In this document: positions 53,382 through 60,839 of the stretch, piece by piece | Layout: each line of letters opens with the position of its first letter | Position numbering within the stretch: position 1 is the stretch's first letter | Assembly: GCA_963542625.1 (NCBI GenBank) | Contig: CAUTXO010000005.1 | Coordinates: 1-61,422, forward strand | Length of the DNA stretch: 61,422 bases | Direction: 5' to 3' | Source: CAUTXO01 sp963542625 | GTDB lineage: Bacteria > Campylobacterota > Campylobacteria > Campylobacterales > SZUA-545 | Notes under the pieces: model-generated | Told to the model about the DNA's origin: nothing | What the model saw: the letters and a program-made list of their open reading frames with translations, nothing else | The model's database searches: none | Made by a program: the position numbers and the translations under genes

Positions 53382-53959
53382 CGCTCTGAATTTTTGTAGT
53401 AGCTAAGGCTTGTTTTGCCGAACTTTTTTGTTTTTTGCAAGGCAAATTCGCCCAAAATTGCCGGCATTTTGTAGGATGAAATGTGCTCTATTGTTAGCCC
53501 GCAAACCTTTGTGGCGTCTATGTTTTGTATAAGATCTTGCGTTTTTTCGTAGATGTGCTCCTTGCCCGCGCGTATGTTAAATGGCGGGTCAAAATACAGC
53601 CACAGATCTTGCCTTCCGTGCTCAGCCACAAAGCGTGGCAGGTTTTCAAAGCTATCGCCGCTAATAACGGCGGCCTTTATTCTAAGCGCGTTTAGGTTTT
53701 TTCTTAGCGTTTGTAAGGCCTGGCTATCTTGCTCCAAAAAACACGCGCCCTTTGCGCCGTTGCTTAGCGCCTCAAGCCCCACAGATCCGCTCCCAGCAAA
53801 GACTTCTACAAAAAAATACCCGCGCAAGCTAGCCCCAAGAGTATCGATGAGCGATTTTCTAACAATGCTTTTCGTGCCCCTTGTTGCAAGGCTTGACGGG
53901 AAAAAAATCGTTTTTGATTTGTAAGCGCCTGAGATTATTTTTGCCGGTTTAGTTTCCAA
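53372..53959 (-). CDS. rsmD: 16S rRNA (guanine-966-N2)-methyltransferase RsmD
   Basis: The 195-residue SAM-dependent methyltransferase has an N-terminal KIISGAYKSKTIFFP, SIVRKSLIDTLG, the SAM-binding FVEVFAGSGSVGLEALSNGA (about residues 51-70) and the catalytic YFDPPFNI (DPPF, about residue 123). The start codon is TTG, overlapping the carbonic anhydrase 3' end by 11 bp. Its 3' end carries the sigma54 promoter of flgI. Confidence 0.93.
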   Translation of the reverse strand: METKPAKIISGAYKSKTIFFPSSLATRGTKSIVRKSLIDTLGASLRGYFFVEVFAGSGSVGLEALSNGAKGACFLEQDSQALQTLRKNLNALRIKAAVISGDSFENLPRFVAEHGRQDLWLYFDPPFNIRAGKEHIYEKTQDLIQNIDATKVCGLTIEHISSYKMPAILGEFALQKTKKFGKTSLSYYKNSERLE

Positions 53960-54596
53960 GCTCGCCCATCGGTAGGAATTCTTTTAGATCTTCGTTGTAG
54001 TAGATGATCTCACCCGTTTGGATAATATAATACCAGCCGCGTAGGTTAATTGCGCCGGCGCTTACCATCTCTTGGATCTTGGGGTAGCTAAGCAGGTTTA
54101 AAAGGCTAAAAACAACGGACATTTTTTCCGTCATTTCAAGTCTTTCTTGGTGGCTAAGATCCGCAGCCGTGGCGTTTGAGAGCACGTAATCCTTTGCCTT
54201 TTTGCCAAGATCTAGCCATTTTCTAACGTGTATTAAATCCGCGCCGCTTAGATCTTCAAAAAGCGCGTCGATTGCCCCGCAATGAGAATGCCCGCAGACG
54301 ATAACGTCGCTAACGCCAAGTACGGACACAGCATATTCAATGGCTGCGGCTGTTGAGTGGTAGTCTTCATCGGGCTTGTAAGGCGCCACAAACCCGCCGA
54401 TATTGCGCACGATGAATAGCTCGCCAAGCCCGGCGTTGGTGATTAGATGTGGCAACACGCGTGAATCGCTACACGTGATGAATAGCACCTTTGGCCTTTG
54501 CCCCCTTTTGACAAGATCTAAGAATTTTTCTTCATACTTTTTAAACCTTGTTTGGGTGAAGATCTTGTTGCCTTCTATAAAATCCTTAACGCTCAT
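53949..54596 (-). CDS. Beta-class carbonic anhydrase
   Basis: The 215-residue protein has zinc ligands Cys in TCSDSRVLPH (about residue 42, with the Asp-Arg dyad) and HSHCGA (His and Cys). It also has FIVRNIGGFVAPY, typical of beta-carbonic anhydrases that interconvert CO2 and bicarbonate. There is no signal peptide, so it is cytosolic. Its start overlaps the upstream small gene by 11 bp and its end overlaps rsmD, forming a tight three-gene run. Confidence 0.94.
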   Translation of the reverse strand: MSVKDFIEGNKIFTQTRFKKYEEKFLDLVKRGQRPKVLFITCSDSRVLPHLITNAGLGELFIVRNIGGFVAPYKPDEDYHSTAAAIEYAVSVLGVSDVIVCGHSHCGAIDALFEDLSGADLIHVRKWLDLGKKAKDYVLSNATAADLSHQERLEMTEKMSVVFSLLNLLSYPKIQEMVSAGAINLRGWYYIIQTGEIIYYNEDLKEFLPMGELGN

Positions 54597-54900
54597 CGCG
54601 CGCCCTTATTGCACCGGTTAGCTTTGCGGTGAATTCTTCTATGATGGCTTGGATCTTTTGCTCTAGGCCCGCTGTGCGCTCTAGCGGTGGGATCTTGGCG
54701 TTTATTTTTTGCATTAGCATTTCGCGGGAAAAGGGCTTTACTAGATCTTTGCCGATGACGATAACGGGCTTTTTTGTTTTGACGGCGTAATCGGTGATAA
54801 CAAGCTCGCAAGCTTCATAGCTACTCACGCTATCGCCCAAAAACAGCTCAAGCGATTTTTTTAGTAAAACGGATTTGCATTTGATGTAAATTTTTGGCAT
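54586..54900 (-). CDS. Conserved-looking hypothetical protein, 104 residues
   Basis: I choose the ATG at 54900 (MPKIYIKCKSVLLKKSLELF). The product is small and soluble, with a beta-alpha pattern (CELVITDYAV, KPVIVIGKDL) reminiscent of a receiver-like or nucleotide-binding fold, and a C-terminal helix (ERTAGLEQKIQAIIEEF). It is co-translated with carbonic anhydrase and rsmD. No family name is offered. Confidence 0.65.
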   Translation of the reverse strand: MPKIYIKCKSVLLKKSLELFLGDSVSSYEACELVITDYAVKTKKPVIVIGKDLVKPFSREMLMQKINAKIPPLERTAGLEQKIQAIIEEFTAKLTGAIRARDER

Positions 54901-54961
54901 TTCAAATTCCAGCGCGCCATTATACAAAGAATTACTTTTGCCCGCTTGCTGGTGGAATAGT

Positions 54962-54988
54962 TAAAAAAAAATTATATTTTCCGATTTT
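54962..54988 (+). promoter_or_regulatory. Sigma28 (FliA) promoter of the flaG operon
   Basis: TAAA (54962-54965), 15 bases, then CCGATTTT (54981-54988). This fits the FliA pattern TAAA-N15-[GC]CGATAA/CGATWT. It lies about 30 bp before flaG. AAAGGA is the ribosome binding site at about 55007. This agrees with late-class control of filament-cap genes by sigma28/FlgM. Confidence 0.7.
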
Positions 54989-55019
54989 ATGATTTGGAAT
55001 TTCAAGTAAAGGACTGGCA

Positions 55020-55367
55020 ATGGAAGTTAATGGCACAAGAGATGTTTCAGGCCAATCGGCTTCTTTTAAAACTCAAGGCGGCGAAACAGCCGGCGCAAAA
55101 AGAGAACAAAATATGCTTGAGCAAACTAAGGGCGGTGATTATTCAAAAGATGAGCTATCGTCAATGGTTTCTCAAATGAATAAAAGTCTAAAACCGCTTT
55201 CTACAAAGGTAAAGTTTGATTTTGACGGCGAGTTTGGAGAGTATTTTATTAACGTTGTGAATTCGTCATCAGGCGAGCTAATTAGGCGGATCCCGTCTAA
55301 AGAAGCGGCGCGAATAGCACACAATATGAAAGAGCTTGTCGGCATTATCTTTGATGAGAAGATCTAA
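55020..55367 (+). CDS. flaG: FlaG, flagellar filament-length protein
   Basis: The 115-residue protein has an unstructured polar N-terminus (about 45 residues). The conserved FlaG domain follows: MNKSLKPLSTKVKFDFDG, then YFINVVNSSSGELIRRIPSK and ELVGIIFDEKI. FlaG limits filament length in C. jejuni and precedes fliD in Campylobacterota, as it does here with a 9 bp gap. Confidence 0.93.
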   Translation: MEVNGTRDVSGQSASFKTQGGETAGAKREQNMLEQTKGGDYSKDELSSMVSQMNKSLKPLSTKVKFDFDGEFGEYFINVVNSSSGELIRRIPSKEAARIAHNMKELVGIIFDEKI

Positions 55368-55376
55368 AGGACATCT

Positions 55377-57125
55377 ATGGCAGGGACGATTAGCAATCTA
55401 GGTTTAACCTACGGTGGCGCAAATTCCAATCTAACGGGCAACACAATCCAGCAGCTAAAAGAAGCGGAAAAAAAGGTATTGCTTAAATCCGCAAAAGATG
55501 AATTAGAAGACGTTTATAAAAAGCAAAAAGATACAAAAACTATAAAAAAAGCCCTAGAAGCTCTTAGGGACGCCGCTAAGGTTTTTTCAGGCGATCTTAC
55601 GTATTTAAAAACAAAAACGACGACGAAGGGTGAGGGCGGGACCGTCAGTGTTAGCGACGGTTTGGAGCCGCAAGAGGGCAAGATCCACGTAAATAATATT
55701 GCAAAAAAAAGCATTGTAGAATCTAAGGGCTTTTTGAATAAAGACGCCATTATAAATCCATCGCAAGAAAACAAGGTTTTAACACTTAAATCTGGCGGAA
55801 AAGAATACAAAATAAACGTTACGCCGCAAATGACGCTAAGCGATTTGCAAGACGCCATAAACACCGCCACAAACGGCGCCGTTAAGGCAAGCATTATAAA
55901 CACAGGCGGCAAAACCGAGCCTTATAGATTGATACTTGAATCAAAGCAAACGGGCGAGAGCCAAAAAATCGAAATAGACAAAAGTGCAAAAAATGCCTTT
56001 GATCTTGAGCTAAAAACCATTCAAGAAGCAAAGGACGCGAGCTTTATTTATAACGGTGTGGAGATAAAAAGAAGCAGCAATAAAATAGATGATCTCTACG
56101 TTGGCGTTAAGATCACCTTGCTAAAGGACAACGCCGATATTAACTTCAAGGTTGAGCGAGATCTTGGCAAGCTTTCTGAAAAAATGCAAGCCTTTGCAAA
56201 GGCGTATAACGAAGCCGTCAAGATCTTGCACGATGCGACAAAATACGATGAAAAGGCAAAGACCGTCGGCGTGTTTCAAGGCGATAGCAGAATAAACAGC
56301 ATTCACAGCGCGCTTAATAAGATCTTGTTTGCAGACTCAGACTACTCTTATCAAAAAAAAATCAAAACGGACGGCAAAAACGAGGAAATTATAAACGTTA
56401 GGGATAACCTTGCGCATTTTGGCTTTACGCTGAATAAAGAAGGCTTGCTAACCTTTGCGCCGTCTAAGTTTGAAAAGGCAATGAGCGAAGATCCTAAGAA
56501 AATGGAAAAGTTTCTAAAGGGCACAAAGACGATTACGCCGAGTGTTTATAACTCAAAACCGATGGACGGTTTTAGAAAAGATTTTGACGTAAAAACTGGC
56601 GATATAACAATCAACAACGTAAAAATAGGCGGTTTTACGCTCAAGGCGTCAAATAGCGAAGTGCAAAACGCGCAAGTCATCGCAAGCGCGATTAACAAGC
56701 ACACAAAAGAAACGGGCGTAACGGCAAAGGTTAATCCAAGCAACGGGCAAATTACGCTTGAGGATAAGCTTGCAAATACGATAGATCTAAAAACAGCCGA
56801 TTACGTGCGTGGTAGGCTTGGCTTAGAAGCTGGGCTATACAAAGGATCCGTTGTAGAAAAAGAAGGCGTTTTCAAAAAGCTTGATAGCTACCTAAACAGC
56901 TTGCTAAGCGGCAAGAATTCTACATTTTCAACGCTTGATGAGGGGCTTTCAAAATCCGAAAAGCGCCTAACGAAGGATCTTCAATCTACCATTGACGCTC
57001 TGAATGCAAAATACGAGACTATGTCGCAACAATTTTTGGCTTACAACAAGATAATCAGCGGACTGGAAGCTTCTTTTGCGAGCCTAAAAATGCAAATCCA
57101 AGCACAGATTGCTGCTAAATCGTAA
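55377..57125 (+). CDS. fliD: Flagellar filament cap protein FliD
   Basis: FliD (HAP2) caps the filament and folds flagellin. The 582-residue protein has an N-terminal D0 coiled-coil region (QLKEAEKKVLLKSAKDELED). The FliD_N part has SVSDGLEPQEGKIHVNNIAK, and a FliD_C core contains SEKMQAFAKAYNEAVKILHD, GVFQGDSRINSIHSALNKIL and FTLNKEGLLTFAPSKFEKAM. The C-terminal helix QFLAYNKIISGLEASFASLK closes the molecule. AAAGGA precedes the ATG. Confidence 0.95.
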   Translation: MAGTISNLGLTYGGANSNLTGNTIQQLKEAEKKVLLKSAKDELEDVYKKQKDTKTIKKALEALRDAAKVFSGDLTYLKTKTTTKGEGGTVSVSDGLEPQEGKIHVNNIAKKSIVESKGFLNKDAIINPSQENKVLTLKSGGKEYKINVTPQMTLSDLQDAINTATNGAVKASIINTGGKTEPYRLILESKQTGESQKIEIDKSAKNAFDLELKTIQEAKDASFIYNGVEIKRSSNKIDDLYVGVKITLLKDNADINFKVERDLGKLSEKMQAFAKAYNEAVKILHDATKYDEKAKTVGVFQGDSRINSIHSALNKILFADSDYSYQKKIKTDGKNEEIINVRDNLAHFGFTLNKEGLLTFAPSKFEKAMSEDPKKMEKFLKGTKTITPSVYNSKPMDGFRKDFDVKTGDITINNVKIGGFTLKASNSEVQNAQVIASAINKHTKETGVTAKVNPSNGQITLEDKLANTIDLKTADYVRGRLGLEAGLYKGSVVEKEGVFKKLDSYLNSLLSGKNSTFSTLDEGLSKSEKRLTKDLQSTIDALNAKYETMSQQFLAYNKIISGLEASFASLKMQIQAQIAAKS

Positions 57126-57134
57126 CGGCCAAAT

Positions 57135-57521
57135 ATGCAAAATACAGCTTACGACACCTACCAACAAAACGCGGCTTACGTAGAATCCCCATATAAGCTT
57201 ATTCAAATGCTTTTTGAGGGGATTTTGCGCTTTGTTTCGCAGGCAAAGAAATCGATGGCAAACGGCGACATCGAAAAGCAGGTTTATTGGATAAACAGGA
57301 CGGTGGATATTTTTACCGAGCTAATTGCGTCGCTGGACTTTGAAAACGAAGAAAATCTTGGAATGAGCCAGTATTTGCAAGGGCTTTATACGTATCAAAT
57401 CAAGCTTTTGACGGAAGCAAACCTAGAGAGCAGCCAAGAAAAACTAGACACGATCATACGTGTTGCAAAGGGCTTGCTTGAAGCTTGGAATGAAGAAACG
57501 GGGCTTACAAATGGAAATTGA
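57135..57521 (+). CDS. fliS: Flagellin export chaperone FliS
   Basis: The 128-residue helical protein starts MQNTAYDTYQQNAAYVESPY, with the FliS motif YxQN...SPxKLIQMLFEGILRF, and has WINRTVDIFTELIASLDFE. It keeps flagellin unpolymerised until export. It lies 9 bp after fliD and overlaps the next gene by 11 bp. Confidence 0.95.
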   Translation: MQNTAYDTYQQNAAYVESPYKLIQMLFEGILRFVSQAKKSMANGDIEKQVYWINRTVDIFTELIASLDFENEENLGMSQYLQGLYTYQIKLLTEANLESSQEKLDTIIRVAKGLLEAWNEETGLTNGN

Positions 57522-57759
57522 CGACTTTTTACGAGACTTAAAGATTGCTGTTGTGGAGAGAGATCCTAAGGCAATTGCCGGGCTTTATGAGCTTATGCCG
57601 GACTTTTCAAACGGAAAACTTTCGCTTGAAACCTTGCAGGCGATAGAGCCCTTGCTAAAAGAAGCCATAGAGATTTTAAAGGAAAGCGCTAGCATTTTGC
57701 GCCGGCAAATGGATTACACAAAAGCAGTTGGTGTTTATCAGGCGAGCAACCTTAGCTAA
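57511..57759 (+). CDS. FliT-like small chaperone downstream of fliS
   Basis: The start is the ATG at 57511 within the fliS 3' end, giving 82 residues (MEIDDFLRDLKIAVVERDPK to GVYQASNLS). It is helical, acidic, and the size of FliT and of the small protein that follows fliS in Campylobacter and Helicobacter. The FliT-like role rests on position, size and helix content; sequence similarity to enteric FliT is not obvious. Confidence 0.65.
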   Translation: MEIDDFLRDLKIAVVERDPKAIAGLYELMPDFSNGKLSLETLQAIEPLLKEAIEILKESASILRRQMDYTKAVGVYQASNLS

Positions 57760-58135
57760 GCGCCGCTAGCATTAGCAGTGGATACACCGCCGCGCCGGCG
57801 TATTTTATCGCGGGGGTAATTTGCACGTCTTGCATTGCGTTTATTTGCGCCGCTTTGCTAGCCGTGCCGAGCTTGAAAATAAATTGCAACTTAAGCGCAA
57901 GATCTAAGATCTTAAGCCCAGCGGTTAGATCTAGCAGGGCAAGATCCGCTCCGTGAGTGTAGATAAAATACAAAACGTAAAGCAAGGACGAGTGCATAAG
58001 CACGAATTTGAGCTTTTGCGTGTGGTAGATTAGGTGGAAAAAACGTATGGTTTCTTTGAAAGTCTGGGCTTTTAAAAGCGCCGCTTCGGCTAGTTCTATG
58101 AGAAATAAGATTAAAACGTCAGGCAGAAAATTCAT
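57752..58135 (-). CDS. Hypothetical membrane protein, 127 residues
   Basis: I take the ATG at 58135 (MNFLPDVLILFLIELAEAAL); an upstream TTG at 58165 is possible. There are three hydrophobic stretches (about residues 4-22, 45-62 and 110-125), so it is probably an inner-membrane protein. It converges with fliT (8 bp overlap of ends). It carries four GATC sites within its coding region. Family unknown. Confidence 0.55.
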   Translation of the reverse strand: MNFLPDVLILFLIELAEAALLKAQTFKETIRFFHLIYHTQKLKFVLMHSSLLYVLYFIYTHGADLALLDLTAGLKILDLALKLQFIFKLGTASKAAQINAMQDVQITPAIKYAGAAVYPLLMLAALS

Positions 58136-58172
58136 ACGAAACTCTAGCGAAAGTTTTATTAGCAAGCTTTGC

Positions 58173-58189
58173 AGGGAATAATTTTTGCT
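58173..58189 (+). promoter_or_regulatory. Sigma54 (RpoN) promoter of the gene at 58214
   Basis: AGGGAATAATTTTTGCT has GG (58175-58176) and GC (58187-58188) with 10 bases between, and shares GGAATAATTTTTGC exactly with the flgI promoter. It lies 25 bp before the ATG, with GAAGGAT as ribosome binding site (about 58200). Confidence 0.75.
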
Positions 58190-58213
58190 AATATTTTATT
58201 TGAAGGATCAGCA

Positions 58214-58771
58214 ATGGAATTAAACAATATCCAATCGCGAATGCAAGCAATATCAGGCGCGTTTAAGCCGGGCAATCTAGGCGCGCAAAAAACCGCCGCA
58301 AAAGAGCCAGACGCCAAAATAGTAGGCGCGGCAATCAAAGAAGAAGCAAGCAGCATAAAAAATATTAACGACCAATTCGGCTTGCTAAAAAAAGCAGAAA
58401 TTACGCTAGGCAAGATCCAAGACGCGCTAGGCGCGGGCGACAAACAAGAAGCGCTCTCGCTTTTGAATTCTACTTATAAAGACGCGAAGTTTTTTTACGA
58501 TATGAAGCTAGATAAGTTAAATTTGGGCGATTTGCTAGCGTCAGAAATCCAAAGTGGCGATAACACTTCATTCATACTCAAAAACGCAGCAGATATGGTT
58601 GCTAATGAGCTCTCGCTTGTTAAGGATCTTATGCTAAAAAAGTCGCAAGCGATGGGTGATATAGCGCAAAAAAGCGTTGGCGCTTCAAAGCCTGATGTGG
58701 ATCTTCCATCGCTTGTAAAAAGCACGGACGTTCAGTATTTAAAGCAACATATTCAAGAATTGCTAGGCTAG
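58214..58771 (+). CDS. Sigma54-dependent protein of unknown function, probably flagellar
   Basis: The ATG at 58214 (GAAGGAT upstream) gives 185 residues with no signal peptide and no membrane segment. The N-terminal 50 residues are polar and disordered (MELNNIQSRMQAISGAFKPG). The rest is helical: FGLLKKAEITLGKIQDALGA, LLNSTYKDAKFFYDMKLDKL, AADMVANELSLVKDLML and the C-terminal VQYLKQHIQELLG. Helical ends and a disordered start fit a type III-exported flagellar or flagellar-coregulated protein. It does not resemble any flagellar protein I know. It directly follows the flaG-fliD-fliS-fliT region and has its own RpoN promoter. Confidence 0.8.
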   Translation: MELNNIQSRMQAISGAFKPGNLGAQKTAAKEPDAKIVGAAIKEEASSIKNINDQFGLLKKAEITLGKIQDALGAGDKQEALSLLNSTYKDAKFFYDMKLDKLNLGDLLASEIQSGDNTSFILKNAADMVANELSLVKDLMLKKSQAMGDIAQKSVGASKPDVDLPSLVKSTDVQYLKQHIQELLG

Positions 58772-59133
58772 CGCGCCGGATCTAGGGCGCAGATCTTGGC
58801 AGGGCTTTAGTTTGTGAGATAGTCAAGCGCTATTTTGTTATGCGCTTGATGGGTCTTGTTTGGCTGTGTTTGCGGTGTTACTCTTGGATCTTTGGCGTTT
58901 GGATCCACGCCCAGCTTAGCGAGCGCCACTTAAATCTTTGCTTGATTTGCGCCAGAGTTACGCTAGCGCCCGCACCCGCGCTAGTGTTTTGTTTTGCGCT
59001 TTGCTTTTTGCGTGCGGTTTATTAGCTTATCCGCCAAGCTTTACACGCTGGTCTCTTTGGCGCGTTTTAGGGCGCGCATATCTTGCTCCGCTCGAGATCT
59101 TTAGGTTTGGATCTTGCTTGCAACATTAAGCCA
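58772..59133. other. Spacer before the lipoprotein gene
   Basis: About 360 bp with six or more GATC sites at its ends and a C/G-rich middle (58930-59060). A 41-codon reverse frame without ATG occurs (58807-58932) but is within chance expectation. No gene is supported. Confidence 0.5.
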
Positions 59134-59139
59134 AAAGTC
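59134..59139 (+). promoter_or_regulatory. Putative -10 box of the lipoprotein gene
   Basis: TACAAT lies about 38 bases before the ATG at 59177. AAAGGA (about 59165) is the ribosome binding site. No clear -35 is present. Confidence 0.45.
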
Positions 59140-59176
59140 CTACAATGCGCGCCAAATTTTCCACAAAGGACAAACA

Positions 59177-59853
59177 ATGAAACAAGTTTCGTTTTTAGCC
59201 GCGGGGGGGGGGCGCGTAATTTACTCATAGCCCTAGCACTTCTCGTATTCACCGCTTGCAATGATTCAGGTAACAGTAGTAATGGCAGCAGCGGTAGCGG
59301 CGACAGCAGCAAGTCAGAGTTCAAGCTAGATCTCCCAAAGCCAACGGCTTTATTGGTAGATAAGTCGGATTTTAAACCGATTTATCTTGCTATGCCAAGC
59401 GACATCAACGGTCATTCTATATTTGATAAAGGATCTTTTGAGCATATGAAAGAACTTCTAAAAGGTGAAGGTGGCGATTGCAAGGAGCACTCAAGCACGA
59501 TCGTATGCACAAAAGATGGCGATACGACTACCGTTACGGGCGAGTCTGGTATGGTTAAGAAAATCGAGATGACAAGCACCAAAGACGGAACACTTCACCA
59601 TATAGCAGAAGTAGCAGAAAATCATACTTGGCGCGCCAAATTTGACTTATCTCTTAGTAATTCGGGTATGAACGTCCGTATGGAATACGTTGCGATGGAA
59701 AAAGACGGCGAGCCTAAGGAATACAAGGGTTATATGCAGCTAAATGGTAAAGTTGCAACATACACAGGCATCAAGAAAAATTCTAGCACTTACCACACAA
59801 CGGCGCATTTTAGCGATGGTAATGAAAACATAGAAATAGACTATCAAAGATAA
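59177..59853 (+). CDS. Phase-variable lipoprotein, out of frame at a G10 tract
   Basis: The ATG at 59177, with AAAGGA upstream, reads MKQVSFLAA and then enters ten G (59203-59212). In the given sequence this frame ends at a TAG about 17 codons in. The body of the gene is in another frame. With 11 (or 8) G the product would be 225 residues: MKQVSFLAAGGGARNLLIAL then ALLVFTACNDSG, a good lipoprotein signal peptide with lipobox FTAC. A Gly/Ser linker follows, then a beta-rich domain (for example CTKDGDTTTVTGESGMVKKI and YKGYMQLNGKVATYTG). No family was recognised. It is drawn as OFF; homopolymer sequencing error is the alternative. Confidence 0.8.
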
Positions 59854-60166
59854 AAGCGTAAGGTCAAACTATCCTTTTTAGCCGCCCTAGCTTGCAGCAA
59901 CTGCGCTCTTTATGCAAGATCTAAGCCCTTTCTTGGCTAGATCTTGCGTTGTAGCTGCCTTAGCGGGTAGATCTTAGAACAGGTTTGGATCTTGCGTGCA
60001 AGCGGTGCGGCGTGCTTGGCAAAGTTATTTGCTAGCGCGGTAAGATCTTAGGCGGTATTTTGGCTTAGATCTTGCCGCAAACTAGCGTAGTTTTTTGCAC
60101 CCGCCGCGCGTTTAAGATCCTAAGATCTTAAACGCAGCAGGCGCGTTGGATTTTTTGCGAGCCCGC
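59854..60166. repeat. GATC-bearing convergent spacer with a perfect hairpin
   Basis: Eight GATC sites occur in 313 bp. 60108-60135 is a perfect hairpin: GCGTTTAAGATC, CTAA, GATCTTAAACGC (12-bp arms). About 59987-60068 is nearly repeated at 61099-61180 (AAGCGGTGCG.CGTGCTTGGC, then TAAGATCTTAGG.GGT). The hairpin sits between two convergent genes and may limit read-through, though no U-tract is present. Confidence 0.7.
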
Positions 60167-60801
60167 CTAAAACGCAATGCCCGTCGTTATGCCAAAGCTA
60201 TTCATACCATTAAAAGTTATAGTTTTATCTAGGTTTCCAGCAGGATCAACGAACCTTAGCTCGAAGTTTGCTAGGTAAATTTTTGTGAAAAATTTCATAA
60301 ACCAGTAGGCGTTTAGGTCGCGAACAGGCAAGGCAAAACCAGCGCCAATGCGCGCCGCTAGCCCAGTGCGCCGCCCGCTAGTTTCGCCCCCATATTTTAG
60401 GCGGTAGTTGATGAGCTCTAGCCCCACCGTGCCAAAGCCCTTTTTTGCGTAAAGCCAGTCTAAGCTTAAGCTCACGGGCTCTTTGAAGGATAACTTGCGT
60501 CCGTTGTGTGTGAAATTGCTTGTTTCAAAGTTTAGCGCGCTTAAAAAACGCTTATACCTATAACCAAGCGCAATACTTGGTGTTGTCGCGGTCTCTGTAG
60601 ATGTTTGCGTAATATTTATTAAAGGATCACGAACTTCGTATGTTTCCCTTACGCTGCTAACGCCAATGCCTGTCTCTGCGAAAAAGCCCCGCCCGTTTAA
60701 GAAGGCATCTTGAAAGTTAGTTGGTGCCCCCCCCCCCAAGCGGTATCGCTTGCTAATAAACCAATTGCCAATGCGCCAAAAATGATGTATTTTTTCATCA
60801 T
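60167..60801 (-). CDS. Phase-variable outer-membrane protein, out of frame at a G11 tract
   Basis: On the minus strand an AAGGAGGA site precedes ATG ATG (60801-60796), giving MMKKYIIFGALAIGLLASDT and then AWGG, a signal peptide running into eleven G (60737-60727). In the given sequence the body of the gene is one base out of frame. With 12 (or 9) G the product is about 211 residues: a beta-barrel (GFFAETGIGVSSVRETYEV, SIALGYRYKRFLSALNFE, VGLELINYRLKYGG) ending ...FGITGIAF with terminal Phe (NSFGITTGIAF). As with the lipoprotein gene, either it is switched OFF or the tract is miscounted. Confidence 0.8.
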
Positions 60802-60839
60802 TCCTCCTTAAAAAATAAGGCAAATGGTAGCACTTGGCG

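Noticed and set aside
58807..58932. 41-codon minus-strand open frame beginning VALAKLGVDPNAKDPRV
   Set aside because: It has no ATG, no ribosome binding site and no family match, and its length is within chance.
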